A stretch of 64,000 nucleotides of DNA from Gammaproteobacteria bacterium (GCA_013289615.1 JABCZO010000004.1:1-64000); one strand, 5' to 3'; shown: positions 1-9,794, counted from the stretch's first letter. Notes: a model not told the origin generated them from the letters alone. A program made the numbers and translations.

Positions 1-1
1 C

Positions 2-397
2 CTCGATCCGAACATCCACTGGGCGCACGGTATGCGCGGACTGGCCTACCTGGGGCTGGGAGAATTCGAAGCGGCCCAACAGTCGTGTACGACGCCGCCG
101 CTGTCCTGGGTGGGCCAATTGTGCATGGCAATCGTCTACGACAAGCTGGGACGAAAGGCCGAAGCACAGGCGCTGGTCGCGCAGATGAAAGCCGAGTCAG
201 GCGATGCGATGGCCTACCAGTACGCGTCGATCTACGCACAGTGGGGCGACGTGGCCAGCGCGCTCGACTGGCTCGATACTGCCTTCCGCTTGAAGGACCC
301 GGGCTTCGCCTGGTTGAAAGTCGATGCCCTGCTCGATCCGTTGCGTAAAGAGCCGCGATTTCAGGCGATCGAGGCCAAGCTGGCCTTTCCGCCCTGA
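2..397 (+). CDS. TPR-repeat protein, C-terminal part (5' end outside window)
   Basis: The reading frame is already open at the first bases of the window and runs to TGA at 395-397, so this is the last ~131 codons of a longer gene. An internal ATG at 32 is not a convincing start because the same frame upstream continues the repeat pattern (LDPNIHWAHG). The sequence is made of amphipathic helix pairs typical of tetratricopeptide repeats, and it ends with a DPLRKEPRFQAIEAKL block. That block is the usual last repeat of winged-helix/TPR regulators and kinase-TPR proteins in this part of the bacteria. The N-terminal effector domain is not visible, so the function cannot be assigned. Confidence 0.75.
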   Translation, partial: LDPNIHWAHGMRGLAYLGLGEFEAAQQSCTTPPLSWVGQLCMAIVYDKLGRKAEAQALVAQMKAESGDAMAYQYASIYAQWGDVASALDWLDTAFRLKDPGFAWLKVDALLDPLRKEPRFQAIEAKLAFPP

Positions 398-448
398 GCG
401 ACCGGATAGCGCCATGGCCGAGGAAACACGCGATCTAGCGCGCTTGGA

Positions 449-2539
449 TCAGGCAGCAGCGCCACCGGTGACACCGCACTCCAGCAAATTGCCGAATTCC
501 GCCGCCGGCACCGGGCGGCTGAAATAGTAGCCCTGACCCTGGGGACAGCCATACTCCTGCAGCAGCGCAAGCTGCTCTCGCGTTTCCACTCCTTCGGCCA
601 CGACCCGCATCTGCAGATTGTCCCCCATGCCAATCACGGCAGTGACAATACCGGCGTCGTCCTTATCGGTAGTCAGGTGTCGCACGAAGGACCGATCGAT
701 CTTCAGAGCGTCGATCGGAAAGCGCTTCAGATAGCTCAAACTCGAATACCCAGTGCCGAAGTCATCCAACGCAAGCAATACACCGATTTCCTTCAGTTCC
801 CTGAGCACGTCTGCAGTAGATCTCGAATCCTCGATGAGGGCGGATTCGGTCAGTTCCAGTTCAAGGCAGTGCCCGGGCAGCCCCGTCTCTGCCAGAATGG
901 CGCGCACGCCCGCCGCGAAACCCGGGGTGCGCAGCTCCACCGCGGAAATATTTACCGCTATGCACACCGGCGACAGGCCCGCGGCCTTCCACACCTGCGC
1001 CTGGAGGCAGGCTTCGCGCAGCACCCAGCGGCCGATTGGTACGATGAGGCCGCACTCCTCGGCAATGGTGATGAATTGTCCGGGCGCAACCAGCCCCTGG
1101 TCCGGGTGGCGCCACCGAAGTAACGCCTCGATGCCGGTGATACCCCCGGTCGCCAGGTTGACCTTGGGCTGATAGTGCAACAGCAATTCCCCGCGTTCAA
1201 TCGCGTGGCGCAATTGATCCTCGAGTGATTGGCGTTCAATGGCGCGTGCGTTCATTTCTGACTTGAAGAACTGAAAGCCGTCGCGCCCAGTGTCCTTGGC
1301 GTGGTACATCGCAAAATCGGCCTTCTTCATCAACGTCTCGGCATCCAGTCCGTCATCGGGATAAATCACGATACCGATGCTTGCCGTGATATGCAGTTCA
1401 TGCTGGTCTATCTGGTGGGGTTCTCGCAAAGCTTGCAGTATCTTCTGCGCCGTCACCGCTGCATCCTCCGAGTGCCTCATCTCCCACAGAAGGACCACAA
1501 ATTCATCGCCGCCTTGCCGGCTGACAGTGTCCGAACTGCGCACGCAGGTGAATAGTCGCCTGGCCACCGATTGCAGCAGCCGATCGCCGACAACGTGGCC
1601 CAAGGAGTCATTGATGTGCTTGAAACGATCGATGTCCAGATACAACACCGCCAGCATTCGATGGTGCCGGCTGGACAGCTCTATGGCCTCGATCAACCGG
1701 TCATTCAATAAGATGCGATTGGGCAAATCGGTGAGGCTGTCATGCTGCGCCAGATAGGACATTTTCAGAGTCAGCGCGCGCGCTACACTGACATCGTGGA
1801 ATACCATCACGGCGCCCGTCACCGCCCCTCGTCGATCATGGATCGGGGCTGCTGAATCCTCGATTGCCGCTTCTACACCGTCGCGTCGGATCAGGACGCA
1901 GTTGGGAGGCAGGGCTACGGTCTTGTCCTCGCGAATTGCCAAAGCCATGGGATTTTGCGACGTCTCACGCGTGGTGGAATCGATTATTCGGAAAACCTCC
2001 TCAATCTTGTGACCCGCCGCTTCCTCCTGAGTCCACCCGGTAAGTCGTTCGGCGATCACATTCAGATAGGTGACATTTCCGGCAATGTCTGTGCTTACCA
2101 CCGCGTCGCCAATAGAGTTGAGCGTGACCAGGGCGCGCTCCTTTTCCTCAAACAATGCCTCGGCATTTACCGCGCGTTCGATCATGCTGCTCACCGCTTT
2201 TGGCAACAGGTAGGCATCGAGACGGTTCTTGAATAGATAGTCCTGCGCTCCTGCCTGTACCGCCAGCTTGGCGGTGGTCTCGTTTTGCGAGGAGGTGAGG
2301 ATCAGGATCGGAACCCTGGGTGCCGCGCCGTACAGGCGTTCGAACGTGGCAATGCCGCGGCTATCGGGTAGATACAGGTCGAGCAATATTGCGGCGGCGC
2401 CATCCAGCCTTTCCAGCCCGTCCGAGCAGCGCCTGACCCAGTCGACTTCGAAGGGCAGGTCGGAGGAATTTCTCAGGGCGTCGAGAATGCTGCTGGCAGC
2501 CACTTCATCGTCCTGTATCAAAAGTATCCGTTGAGACAT
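449..2539 (-). CDS. REC-PAS-GGDEF-EAL response regulator (c-di-GMP turnover)
   Basis: A 696-residue cytoplasmic signalling protein. Residues 1-120 are a receiver domain with the acidic pair in LLIQDDE, the phospho-acceptor Asp54 in LLDLYLPDS and a conserved Lys in LFKNRLD. A PAS/PAC sensor follows (~128-245). The GGDEF domain (~262-425) has an intact GGDEF signature and an RSSD inhibitory site five residues before it. The EAL domain (~436-685) has the EAL, NIS, ELTES and DDFGTGYSS motifs in place. By sequence both diguanylate cyclase and phosphodiesterase activities are possible, with phosphorylation and a PAS ligand as inputs. No partner histidine kinase is adjacent. It is a close paralogue of the protein at 38869-40962. 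Confidence 0.93.
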   Translation of the reverse strand: MSQRILLIQDDEVAASSILDALRNSSDLPFEVDWVRRCSDGLERLDGAAAILLDLYLPDSRGIATFERLYGAAPRVPILILTSSQNETTAKLAVQAGAQDYLFKNRLDAYLLPKAVSSMIERAVNAEALFEEKERALVTLNSIGDAVVSTDIAGNVTYLNVIAERLTGWTQEEAAGHKIEEVFRIIDSTTRETSQNPMALAIREDKTVALPPNCVLIRRDGVEAAIEDSAAPIHDRRGAVTGAVMVFHDVSVARALTLKMSYLAQHDSLTDLPNRILLNDRLIEAIELSSRHHRMLAVLYLDIDRFKHINDSLGHVVGDRLLQSVARRLFTCVRSSDTVSRQGGDEFVVLLWEMRHSEDAAVTAQKILQALREPHQIDQHELHITASIGIVIYPDDGLDAETLMKKADFAMYHAKDTGRDGFQFFKSEMNARAIERQSLEDQLRHAIERGELLLHYQPKVNLATGGITGIEALLRWRHPDQGLVAPGQFITIAEECGLIVPIGRWVLREACLQAQVWKAAGLSPVCIAVNISAVELRTPGFAAGVRAILAETGLPGHCLELELTESALIEDSRSTADVLRELKEIGVLLALDDFGTGYSSLSYLKRFPIDALKIDRSFVRHLTTDKDDAGIVTAVIGMGDNLQMRVVAEGVETREQLALLQEYGCPQGQGYYFSRPVPAAEFGNLLECGVTGGAAA

Positions 2540-3034
2540 GGTGATTGCCCGTGTGCGCCAAATTTGGGTGTGACTTCAGTGCAGCACATTCACGCGCGGC
2601 CGTATGTACGAAAGCGCACGCAAGAAATGCGCAGTGCAAAAGCTGATGTCCTATGCGACTTGCGTCACACCATCGATACGACATAACACCCCGCGGCCCC
2701 ATGGCGACAGGAGCCGGCGTCCTGCCGGCATTCGGGTAGCACGAAGGTGTCGAAACTTAGATGCAACTTGCACCCACTGGCGTCGACAGACCTGTAGCGA
2801 GTGGCTGGGCGCCGACTGCGGGTTGCCTTGATGCTGTGGGCGATCAGGTCGGCCACGTGCTCCCCTGGTGATGACGCCGGCAACCTCGGTCCCACGTGCC
2901 CGTGGTGGACCAGCGCGTGTCCGGCGAACAGCAGGTTGCCAATCAGGCCGATCAGATCCCGAAACAGCATGGCGCCAGGGCCAAAGAGTCGGGCAAATCG
3001 GTGGTCGCTTTTGTCTCGTGCGATACTGGTTCTT
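2540..3034. other. Intergenic region between divergent regulator and efflux operon
   Basis: About 495 bases separate the divergent REC-PAS-GGDEF-EAL gene from the efflux operon, so promoters for both should lie here. I see no convincing gene. A 136-codon open frame on the minus strand (2665-3075) has a short hydrophobic stretch but overlaps the start of the outer-membrane factor gene and has no recognisable family. No strong inverted repeat that would mark a regulator site was found by eye. Confidence 0.4.
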
Positions 3035-4531
3035 ATGGGCCTGGCTCGTAAATCGCGCGTTCCGCCATTCGCCACGGTCCAGGCGTTACTTCTGATTGCC
3101 GGTTGCGCGGTGGGTCCCGACTTTCGAAAACCGGCCGCTCCGGAAGTCAGTGATTATACGGCCCATCCACTCTCGACCACCGTCACCACCACGAACGTGC
3201 AGGGAGGGGAAGCGCAACGCTTTGCCAACGGAGCCGACATCGCCGGCGACTGGTGGACCTTGTTTCATTCCAGGCCGCTCAATGAGCTGATCGACCAGTC
3301 GCTCAAGAGCAGTCCCGACCTCAAGGCAGCGCAAGCGGCGCTGTCTGTGGCCAGGGAGAATGTGCTGGCTCAACGCGGTGCTTTCTATCCCAGCGTCACA
3401 GGCAGCTTTTCGGCCAGCCGCCAGAGACAATCGGGACAGATCGCACCCACCACCAACTCAAACGTCCTTCTATACGATCTTTTCACCCCGCAGGTCACTG
3501 TGTCCTATGTGCCGGATGTGTTCGGCCTGAATCGCCGGACCGCGGAATCATTGCAGGCGCAGCAAGACCAGGTTCGCTTCCAGATGATCGCGACCTACAC
3601 CACGTTGACGGCCAACGTAGTGGTCACGGCGATTCAGCAGGCTGCGGTGCAAACTCAGATCGACGCCACGCGGCAACTTATCGACATCAACGCCAACATG
3701 CTGCAGATCCTCAAATACCAGTCTGCCAAGGGCTATGCCAGTGGACTCGACGTTGCCGCGCAGCAATCGCAGCTCGCACAAATGACTGCAACACTGCCGC
3801 CGCTGCTCAAGCAATCAGCTCAGCTGAGCGACCTGCTGGCGGTCCTGGCCGGCCGGTTTCCGAACCAGGCGACAGGCGGAGAATTCGAGCTGTCGAGTCT
3901 GCAATTGCCGCAGGAGCTGCCGCTGAGCCTGCCGTCGGAACTGGTCGCGCAGCGTCCGGATGTGCTGCAGGCTGAAGCAAACCTGCATGCGGCCAGCGCC
4001 AGGATTGGAATCGCGATGGCGAACCGACTGCCCAATATCGAACTGACGGCAAATGCCGGCAGCACCGCGGTGGCGATCGATCAGCTGTTCACGTCGGGTA
4101 CCGGCTTTTGGAGTGTAGGCGCGGCGGCAACCGTGCCTATTTTCCAGGGCGGGACACTGCTGCACCAGGAGCGCGCCGCCAAGGCGGCATACGTTCAGGC
4201 CTCCGAGCAATATCGCAGCACCGTCCTGACTGCCTTTCAGAATGTTGCTGACACTTTGACTGCGCTTGAGGAAGATGCCGAGGCGTTGAAAGCGGCGGCG
4301 GCCGCCGCAGACGCCGCCACGGTCACACTGGATCTGGCGCAACGACAGCTGCAGGACGGCTACGCCGGCTATCTGGCGATGTTGAGCGCCGAGCAGGCCT
4401 ATCAACAGAGCCGGATCAACCTGGTCCAGGCCCGAGCCAATCGTTATGCCGATACCGCGGCGTTGTTTCAGGCGCTGGGCGGGGGCTGGTGGCACCGTAC
4501 GGACTTGGCCGATGACAAGAAAGAAAAGTAA
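3035..4531 (+). CDS. NodT/CusC-type outer-membrane efflux lipoprotein
   Basis: Outer-membrane channel of a tripartite RND pump, 498 residues from the ATG at 3035. The frame is open further upstream (from 2801), but this start places a lipoprotein signal peptide directly at the N terminus, with lipobox LIAGC and acylated Cys24. The mature sequence begins AVGPDFRKP, the hallmark of the NodT family, followed by two TolC-type outer-membrane-efflux repeats with long alpha-helical barrel segments (for example PSELVAQRPDVLQAEANL). The next gene starts 20 bases before this one ends, so the three pump genes form one operon. The likely substrate follows from the RND subunit: divalent metal. Confidence 0.92.
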   Translation: MGLARKSRVPPFATVQALLLIAGCAVGPDFRKPAAPEVSDYTAHPLSTTVTTTNVQGGEAQRFANGADIAGDWWTLFHSRPLNELIDQSLKSSPDLKAAQAALSVARENVLAQRGAFYPSVTGSFSASRQRQSGQIAPTTNSNVLLYDLFTPQVTVSYVPDVFGLNRRTAESLQAQQDQVRFQMIATYTTLTANVVVTAIQQAAVQTQIDATRQLIDINANMLQILKYQSAKGYASGLDVAAQQSQLAQMTATLPPLLKQSAQLSDLLAVLAGRFPNQATGGEFELSSLQLPQELPLSLPSELVAQRPDVLQAEANLHAASARIGIAMANRLPNIELTANAGSTAVAIDQLFTSGTGFWSVGAAATVPIFQGGTLLHQERAAKAAYVQASEQYRSTVLTAFQNVADTLTALEEDAEALKAAAAAADAATVTLDLAQRQLQDGYAGYLAMLSAEQAYQQSRINLVQARANRYADTAALFQALGGGWWHRTDLADDKKEK

Positions 4532-5714
4532 TTCGGTTCGCGAAACGTCCGGTCCACAATGCCGGATCCGATTCACACACGCACTGGCCGTTACCGTGGC
4601 GGCAATCGCCGCGGTGCTGTCATCCACCGCCTGTTCACCCAAAGCCGACGACAAATCGCAGACCTCGTCGATGACGGCCAGCAACGTGACGCTGACGCCG
4701 GCGCAGCGAGAAAACATTCATCTCTTTGCCGTCCAGCAGGCAAAATTCCGCAAGTCGATCGAGACCACCGGGGTGGTTGATTTCGACAACGATCAGGCCA
4801 CCAGCGTGTTGGCACCTTTCTCCGGTCCGGTGTCGCGGCTGCTGGTGTCTCTCGGTGCCCAGGTCAAGCAAGGCGATCCGCTGGCCCTGGTCGATTCGCC
4901 CGATTTTGCGACCGCCATCGGCACCTATCGCAAGGCACTGGCAAGCGCGCGGACCGATCGGCGGCTGGCCGACCTCGACAAGGATCTCATCCAGCACAAC
5001 GGCGTTGCCCAGCGCGAAGCGGAGCAGGCAGAAACCGACGCTCTCAATGCCGAAGCCGACCGCGACGCCGCCCTGCAAGCCCTGGTGTCGCTGAAGGTCA
5101 ATGCTGAGACCATCAAGGATATTCAGGAGGGGCGGCCGGTTCCGCGCCTCGAGGGAATTATTCGCTCGCCGATCGCCGGTACCGTGGTGGAAAAACTGAT
5201 CACACCCGGAGAACTACTCCAGGCGGGTAGCACGCCATGTTTCACGGTTGCCGACCTTTCGCGCGTCTGGGTCATGGCACATATTTTTGACTCGGATCTT
5301 GCCTCGGTCAGCCTCGGCGACGCGGCCGACGTAATCACCGGAATTGGCGCGACTCACTTTTCCGGGACAGTGGACAACATCTCAGCGCTGGTGGACCCCG
5401 ACACCCGCTCGGTGGCGGTGCGTGTGGTGGTAAGGAATCCGGGCGACTTTCTAAAGAAACAGATGTACGTGCGTGTGCTGATTCAGGCGCACCAGGAAAG
5501 CACCGGGCTGCTGGTTCCGGTGTCGGCGATTTTGCGTGACGATGAGAACCTGCCGTTTGTCTATGGCGCGCAGCCCGACGGTAGCTTCGCGCGGCAGCGC
5601 GTCACCGTCGGCTATCGTGCCGGGGACCAGTATGAAATCAGTGCCGGTCTGCAGGCCGGCGACAGAGTGGTGATCGAAGGGGGTATTTTTATTCAATTCA
5701 TGCAAAGTCAATGA
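4512..5714 (+). CDS. RND efflux periplasmic adaptor (CzcB/CusB-like membrane fusion protein)
   Basis: Periplasmic adaptor linking the inner-membrane pump to the outer-membrane channel, 400 residues. I chose the ATG at 4512 because it is followed by a basic n-region, a hydrophobic stretch and Cys41 (STAC), a plausible lipoprotein signal. Earlier in-frame ATGs lie within the upstream gene and add no signal. A barrel-sandwich (lipoyl-like) domain is split around a helical hairpin (~120-200: LAPFSGPVSRLL before it and GIIRSPIAGTVVEKL after it), followed by beta-barrel and membrane-proximal domains. No His-rich metal-binding extension, as found in some CzcB or CusB proteins, is seen. It overlaps the RND gene at an ATGA. 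Confidence 0.9.
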   Translation: MTRKKSNSVRETSGPQCRIRFTHALAVTVAAIAAVLSSTACSPKADDKSQTSSMTASNVTLTPAQRENIHLFAVQQAKFRKSIETTGVVDFDNDQATSVLAPFSGPVSRLLVSLGAQVKQGDPLALVDSPDFATAIGTYRKALASARTDRRLADLDKDLIQHNGVAQREAEQAETDALNAEADRDAALQALVSLKVNAETIKDIQEGRPVPRLEGIIRSPIAGTVVEKLITPGELLQAGSTPCFTVADLSRVWVMAHIFDSDLASVSLGDAADVITGIGATHFSGTVDNISALVDPDTRSVAVRVVVRNPGDFLKKQMYVRVLIQAHQESTGLLVPVSAILRDDENLPFVYGAQPDGSFARQRVTVGYRAGDQYEISAGLQAGDRVVIEGGIFIQFMQSQ

Positions 5715-8700
5715 GCGACCCGCTGCCGCCAACCGGTTCTGCATCGCGAACGGCTTCGATCATCAACCGAATCGTGATCTCGTCATTGCGGCAGGGCTTT
5801 CTTGTCGTGCTCATGACGTTGATGCTGACCGGCCTGGGGTCGCGCTCGCTGGAGCGCCTGCCGGTGGATGCCTATCCCGACCTGTCGCCTCCGTTGGTTG
5901 AGATCATCACTCAATGGCCCGGGCATGCCGCCGAGGAAATGGAGCGGCTGATCACGGTGCCCGTGGAACGAGAGATGAACGGGATTCCGCTGATGACGAG
6001 GATCCGCTCGATCTCGCTCTATGGATTGTCCGACGTCATCCTGACTTTTCAAATCAGCACGGACAATTACTTCGCCCGCCAGCAGGTTTTCAACCGCTTG
6101 GGCGATCTCAGCCTGCCGAGCGGCGTGGCTCCTTCGGTCGCGCCGCTGTCGGCGCCGTCGGGCCTGATCTACCGTTACGTGCTGCAGAGCCCCGACCGCT
6201 CGCCGATGGAACTCAAGACCTTCGAGGACTGGGTCGTCGAACCGCAATTCAAATCCGTCCCCGGTGTCGCGGATGATTCCGGCTTTGGCGGCGGGACCAT
6301 GCAGTACCAGGTGCTGCTCGATCCGGCCAGGATTGCCGCGGTCGGCCTGTCGATAACGCAGGTGGAGGCCGCCCTGGCGGCCAACAACGCCAACGCCGGC
6401 GGCGGGTTCTATTCGCAAGGCGGTCAGTTCTATTACGTGCGCGGCATGGGCCGCCTGAGCACTCTGGAGGACATCGGCAACGTGGTGCTGGCCGTACACG
6501 ATGGCACGCCGGTGTTGCTGAAGGACGTCGGCCGCGTGGTCATCGGAATCGCCCCGCGCCTGGGCGAGTTCGGCTACGAGAAACAGGACGACGCCGTCGA
6601 AGGGGTGATCCTGCTGCGGACCGGCGAAAAAACCCAGGACGTTCTGAAACGGGTCGAAGCCAAGACCATCGAACTCAACAATGGGGTGCTGCCCACGGAC
6701 GTCAAGGTCCTGCCGTTCTACGACCGCAGCGACCTGATCGCGCTGACGACTCAGACCGTTGAACGAAACCTGCTGCGAGGCATGTTGCTGGTGATCGTAG
6801 TCCTCATATTCTTCCTGTACGATTTTCGTGCAGGATTGATAGTCGCCGCGACCATCCCGCTGGCGCTGCTGTTCGCGTTTGTCTGTCTCGACCTGCAGAA
6901 CGCCTCGGCCAACCTGCTGTCCATCGGCGCGGTGGATTTCGGCATCCTGGTGGATGGCGCGGTCGTGATGGTGGAAAACATCTTCCGCCAGATCGCAGCG
7001 CGACGTGGAACTCCGCTCAACGTCAGGGAAATCATCACCGCTGCGGCCGCGCAGGTGGATCGCCCGATTTTCTACGCGGTCGCAGTGATCGTGGCCAGCT
7101 TCCTGCCGATCTATGTCTTGTCCGGGCCTTCCGGGACGCTGTTCAAGCCGATGGCGGACACGATGGTGTTCGCGTTGATCGGTTCCCTGATCATTACGCT
7201 GACATTGCTGCCGGTGCTGTGTGCGTGGTTCATGCGCAACGGCGTGCGCGAGCGACGCAACGCCGCCTTCGAAGTCATCAAATCTGCGTACACCAAAGGC
7301 CTCGATCACTGTCTCGCCCACCCCTGGGCGACCACATTCGCCTCGGCAATTGTGCTGGCGGCGTCGCTGCTGCTCATTCCGTTCATCGGCGCCGAGTTCA
7401 TGCCGCACCTGGACGAGGGCGCACTGTGGGTGCGGGCAACGATGCCCTACACCATTTCGTTCGACGAATCGGCGAAGATCGCTCCCAAGGTGCGCGACAT
7501 ATTGCGCTCTTTTCCCGAAGTCACCACGGTCGCCTCCGAGCTGGGGCGACCCGACGATGGCACTGATCCGACTGGTTTCTTCAATGTCGAGTTCTACGTC
7601 GGTCTCAAACCTTACGCGCAATGGACCGGGCTTTATCGCACCAAGCCTGGGCTGATCGAAGCCATTAACCGCAGGCTCGAGGAATTTCCCGGAATCAATT
7701 TCAACTACACCCAGCCGGCGGAGGATGCGGTGGACGAGGCGGAGACCGGCCTTAAGAGCGCGCTGGCCGTGAAAGTCTTCGGTGCCAACCTGGATACGCT
7801 CGAACAGAAGGGCAAAGCCATCAAGCAGGTATTGGAGCAGGTGCGCGGGATCCGTGAGGTGACGCTGGTGCGGGAACTCGGCCAACCGAGCCTGACCATC
7901 AATATCAACCGCGCCCGCATTGCCCGTTACGGCGTGAATGTTGCCGACATCAATGGCTTGATTCAGACAGCCGTCGGCGGGGACGTGGCTACCCAGGTGG
8001 TGCAGGACGAAAAGCAGTTTGATCTTGTCGTTCGCCTGGAACGCCAGTACCGGGATAACTCAGAGGAGATCGGAAACATCCTGGTGGCCACGCCCGCCGG
8101 ACAGCAGATCCCGCTCAAGGAGTTCGCGGACATCCGGGTGGCGAGCGGCGCCTCGTTTATCTACCGCCAGGACAATTCGCGCTATATCGGCGTGCAGTTC
8201 TCCGTGGAAGGACGCGATCTGGCTGGTGCGGTGGGCGATGCCATGCAGCAGGTCAACGCCAAGGTTGCCCTGCCGCAGGGCTATCGGCTGGATTGGGGCG
8301 GCGAGTACACGGAATACACGACTTCGCGACGGCAATTGAATGTCATTTTACCGCTGACCTTGTTCCTTATTTTCCTGCTGCTGTTCGCGCTCTACAGCAA
8401 TTTCAAATTTCCGTTCATCACGGTGCTCGGCGTGCTGCTGTCGGCACCGGTGGGCGGAATCGTTGCACTGTGGCTAACCGGCACGCCGTTTTCAGTCTCA
8501 TCCGGCATCGGTTTCCTGGCCTTGTGCGGCGTGTCGGTACAGACGGCGGTCGTCTATATTTCCTATGTGAACGAACTTCGCGCAAACGGTACCGCCCTGC
8601 CCGAGGCTATTCGTGAGGGCGCGATCCTGCGGCTGCGACCGATCATGATGACCGCGCTGGTGGCGGCGTTGGGCCTGTTGCCGGTGGCATTGGCCACCGG

Positions 8701-8836
8701 TGTTGGCACGGATTCCCAACGGCCGTTTGCGCTGGTCATTGTCAGCGGCCTGTTCTCGCGACTTCTGATCAGCGTTTTCCTGATGCCCGCGCTCTATGTG
8801 CTGGTAGCGCGACCCGGGGATCGGCTGGAGGTGTGA
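5711..8836 (+). CDS. Heavy-metal RND efflux pump, inner-membrane subunit (CzcA/CusA family)
   Basis: Proton-driven inner-membrane exporter of the HME-RND family, 1041 residues, the normal length. It has the duplicated layout of one N-terminal membrane helix, a large periplasmic porter domain, a six-helix bundle, and the same again. The fourth membrane helix carries DFGILVDGAVVMVEN, with acidic residues at Asp409, Asp415 and Glu422. This is the triad of divalent-cation pumps such as CzcA and differs from the signature of Cu(I)/Ag(I) pumps. Zn, Co, Cd or Ni is therefore a likelier substrate than copper or silver; this is inference from the family. The start overlaps the adaptor stop (ATGA). No metal-sensing regulator flanks the operon. 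Confidence 0.94.
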   Translation: MSDPLPPTGSASRTASIINRIVISSLRQGFLVVLMTLMLTGLGSRSLERLPVDAYPDLSPPLVEIITQWPGHAAEEMERLITVPVEREMNGIPLMTRIRSISLYGLSDVILTFQISTDNYFARQQVFNRLGDLSLPSGVAPSVAPLSAPSGLIYRYVLQSPDRSPMELKTFEDWVVEPQFKSVPGVADDSGFGGGTMQYQVLLDPARIAAVGLSITQVEAALAANNANAGGGFYSQGGQFYYVRGMGRLSTLEDIGNVVLAVHDGTPVLLKDVGRVVIGIAPRLGEFGYEKQDDAVEGVILLRTGEKTQDVLKRVEAKTIELNNGVLPTDVKVLPFYDRSDLIALTTQTVERNLLRGMLLVIVVLIFFLYDFRAGLIVAATIPLALLFAFVCLDLQNASANLLSIGAVDFGILVDGAVVMVENIFRQIAARRGTPLNVREIITAAAAQVDRPIFYAVAVIVASFLPIYVLSGPSGTLFKPMADTMVFALIGSLIITLTLLPVLCAWFMRNGVRERRNAAFEVIKSAYTKGLDHCLAHPWATTFASAIVLAASLLLIPFIGAEFMPHLDEGALWVRATMPYTISFDESAKIAPKVRDILRSFPEVTTVASELGRPDDGTDPTGFFNVEFYVGLKPYAQWTGLYRTKPGLIEAINRRLEEFPGINFNYTQPAEDAVDEAETGLKSALAVKVFGANLDTLEQKGKAIKQVLEQVRGIREVTLVRELGQPSLTININRARIARYGVNVADINGLIQTAVGGDVATQVVQDEKQFDLVVRLERQYRDNSEEIGNILVATPAGQQIPLKEFADIRVASGASFIYRQDNSRYIGVQFSVEGRDLAGAVGDAMQQVNAKVALPQGYRLDWGGEYTEYTTSRRQLNVILPLTLFLIFLLLFALYSNFKFPFITVLGVLLSAPVGGIVALWLTGTPFSVSSGIGFLALCGVSVQTAVVYISYVNELRANGTALPEAIREGAILRLRPIMMTALVAALGLLPVALATGVGTDSQRPFALVIVSGLFSRLLISVFLMPALYVLVARPGDRLEV

Positions 8837-8891
8837 TGCGGGACCGGTCGTACCGGCGCTTTCATTACCACTTGCTTCGGGGCCTGCTCAC

Positions 8892-9233
8892 TCAGAACGG
8901 CGGCCGCATCGCCCACTTGCCCGAATCCTTGTCCTTGTAGAACCAGGCGCCCGGAATGTTGTTATACATCGACGCACCGATATTCGCCGATGCGACCTTG
9001 ACGTCGAAGGAGCAGTTGTAGCCCTTAGGGGTCGGACTGTCGCAAGCTTCCTTCTTGAAGAAAGTGATCGTGATCGGATCCCCGGCGGGTTCGCCGGGCG
9101 GGTGATTCATCGCATACAACATAGCTTCCTTCATCTGTGCTTCCGAGGGCTCCTGGGCCGCTGCTCCGCCGCAGGCCGAAATTGCAAACGCCAAAACGAG
9201 TCCTAAGGTAATTTGTGTCGAACGCAAGCGCAT
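8892..9233 (-). CDS. Small predicted lipoprotein, unknown function
   Basis: A 113-residue protein starting at ATG 9233 with a lipoprotein signal peptide (hydrophobic segment, then ISAC with Cys21). The mature part has two further Cys residues (in KEACDSP and GYNCSFD) that could form a disulphide in the periplasm, and it ends KWAMRPPF. The pattern of short beta-like strands suggests a small secreted domain, but I do not recognise a named family. It lies between the RND operon (opposite strand) and a broken peptidase gene and is probably transcribed alone. The intact frame, signal peptide and clean start make a real gene likely. Confidence 0.7.
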   Translation of the reverse strand: MRLRSTQITLGLVLAFAISACGGAAAQEPSEAQMKEAMLYAMNHPPGEPAGDPITITFFKKEACDSPTPKGYNCSFDVKVASANIGASMYNNIPGAWFYKDKDSGKWAMRPPF

Positions 9234-9342
9234 GGTCAGCTCCCCTTTTTTTCACGATAACGGTCTGCCCGACGAGTGATGCATTTTCGATGTTAGCGCA
9301 CACGGCGGCAAGCCACGATCATTTCGGCATACGGTCTTCTCG

Positions 9343-9794
9343 CTACGGCGCCTCGCCCAGGTTCTTCGCGAGAAACGTCTCGACTCGCGTCCAGAAATCG
9401 ACATTGTCCTTGAGGGCGCTCCAACCATGGCCCTCATCGCGGTACACGACCCATTCGACGTTCGAATTGCCTTTCCTGACGGCGTCGCGAAATTTGAGGC
9501 CATGCACCATCGGTACCCGATAGTCGTCGGCACCATAGGCCATCAAGAGCGGCTGTTTCAGGCGTGCGGCTCATTCGATGGGCCGACCGCGAGTTGCATG
9601 CGACGGTCGAGCGATATCAACAGCGCGAAATGCTCCCCGTCCGGCGACAGTTCAACGCTTTTCACCTGCGGATTACGGAAAAAATCCGCAACCGGAGGGA
9701 GCATCTCCCGCGCTTCATCGGCCGACGCCCCGGTACCGAGCCAGATCGACGCCAGGATAATGAGGGTGCCGCTGAAACGGGTAAGCGCTTTCAT
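9343..9794 (-). pseudogene. S9 prolyl-oligopeptidase-family peptidase, large internal deletion plus frameshift
   Basis: Two pieces of one gene lie end to end. From ATG 9794 a signal peptide is followed by an S9 N-terminal start (VADFFRNPQVKSVELSPDGE) that stops at 9558. Just downstream, in a different frame, sits the C-terminal end of the same family: LKQPLLMAYGADDYRVPMVHG, then DEGHGW (containing the catalytic His) and a normal stop at 9343. In intact relatives these pieces are separated by several hundred residues carrying the beta-propeller and the catalytic Ser. About 150 codons remain of a protein that is normally about 600-700 residues. It cannot encode an active peptidase. A small secreted peptide from the N-terminal piece is possible but not supported. 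Confidence 0.82.

Noticed and set aside
2665-3075. 136-codon minus-strand frame with a hydrophobic stretch
   Set aside because: It overlaps the signal-peptide region of the outer-membrane factor gene, has no recognised family, and its amino-acid pattern is like that of other shadow frames in this GC-rich DNA.
5783-7885. 700-codon minus-strand frame antisense to the RND pump gene
   Set aside because: It is His/Arg/Gln/Asp-rich in the way of an antisense frame under high GC; the plus strand encodes a clear HME-RND protein over the same bases.
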